5,875 bases of DNA from Polynucleobacter meluiroseus (GTDB lineage: Bacteria > Pseudomonadota > Gammaproteobacteria > Burkholderiales > Burkholderiaceae), in assembly GCA_945867755.1 (NCBI GenBank), contig CAMBJN010000094.1, positions 1-5,875 of the forward strand. The letters are read 5' to 3'. The notes below the pieces were generated by a model. The model searched no databases. It was not told where the DNA came from and was given only the letters and a program-made list of their open reading frames with translations. Within the stretch, counting starts at the first letter, position 1; each line of letters starts with the position of its first letter. A program made the position numbers and the translations under genes. This document shows, one piece after another, positions 5,743 to 5,875 of this stretch.

Positions 5743-5875
5743 ACGTATTGGACCGATCTGTATTTTGAATGCTGTGATTAATGCTTTTTTAAGACTAGTT
5801 CTTGATAGTTACTTTCACAGTACTGCCTATTTAAAGAGGCAATTCCTGAGTGGTAAGCGTCTACAAAGTTATTTT
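5743..5875. other. Upstream region of wzz, no gene seen
   Basis: These 133 bases contain no open frame leading into wzz; the wzz frame has TAA and TGA codons upstream with no ATG, GTG or TTG between them and 5742. There is a 5-bp inverted repeat TGCCT/AGGCA with an 8-base A/T-rich loop at about 5823-5840 and an 8-bp palindrome CAGTACTG at 5818-5825. I see no convincing -10/-35 pair and no good ribosome-binding site, so the wzz promoter is unassigned. Confidence 0.6.

Overview
The window is a piece of a surface-polysaccharide (O-antigen or capsule type) locus from a Gram-negative bacterium. Every gene I can support lies on the minus strand, so the locus reads from right to left. Moderate GC, an RfaH-type regulator, a Wzz-type chain-length regulator and a heptose-type nucleotidyltransferase all fit a beta- or gammaproteobacterium. 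I cannot name the genus from sequence alone.

Layout in the direction of transcription. (1) 5875-5743: short upstream region with no gene. (2) 5742-4906: a wzz-like chain-length determinant. Its reading frame is broken at three places, each explained by one missing base. Restoring the three bases gives a full 279-residue protein with the two flanking membrane helices of the family. (3) 4874-4365: an intact RfaH-type NusG paralogue. (4) 4364-3701: a 664-base AT-rich region without genes. It holds a weak stem-loop after rfaH, a perfect TATAAT box, an AT-rich inverted repeat and an ops-like octamer (GCGGTAGC) in the transcribed orientation, then about 300 more bases of untranslated leader. (5) 3700-1961: a full-length ABC exporter resembling PglK-type lipid-linked oligosaccharide flippases. 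(6) 1887-1042: a SAM-dependent methyltransferase with an N-terminal zinc-binding CxxC pair. (7) 1003-275: a sugar-1-phosphate nucleotidyltransferase of the HddC type. (8) 278 to beyond base 1: the N-terminal CBS region of what is probably a second sugar nucleotidyltransferase, starting at a GTG that overlaps the previous stop.

The genes fit together as follows. Nucleotidyltransferases activate unusual sugars, the methyltransferase decorates a sugar or glycan, the ABC protein probably flips the lipid-linked product across the inner membrane, and Wzz (if functional) sets chain length. RfaH probably lets RNA polymerase read through this long operon after loading at the ops-like site just downstream of its own gene. 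The most interesting points are this RfaH/ops pair encoded in cis, the triple frameshift confined to wzz, and a PglK-type exporter beside a Wzz.
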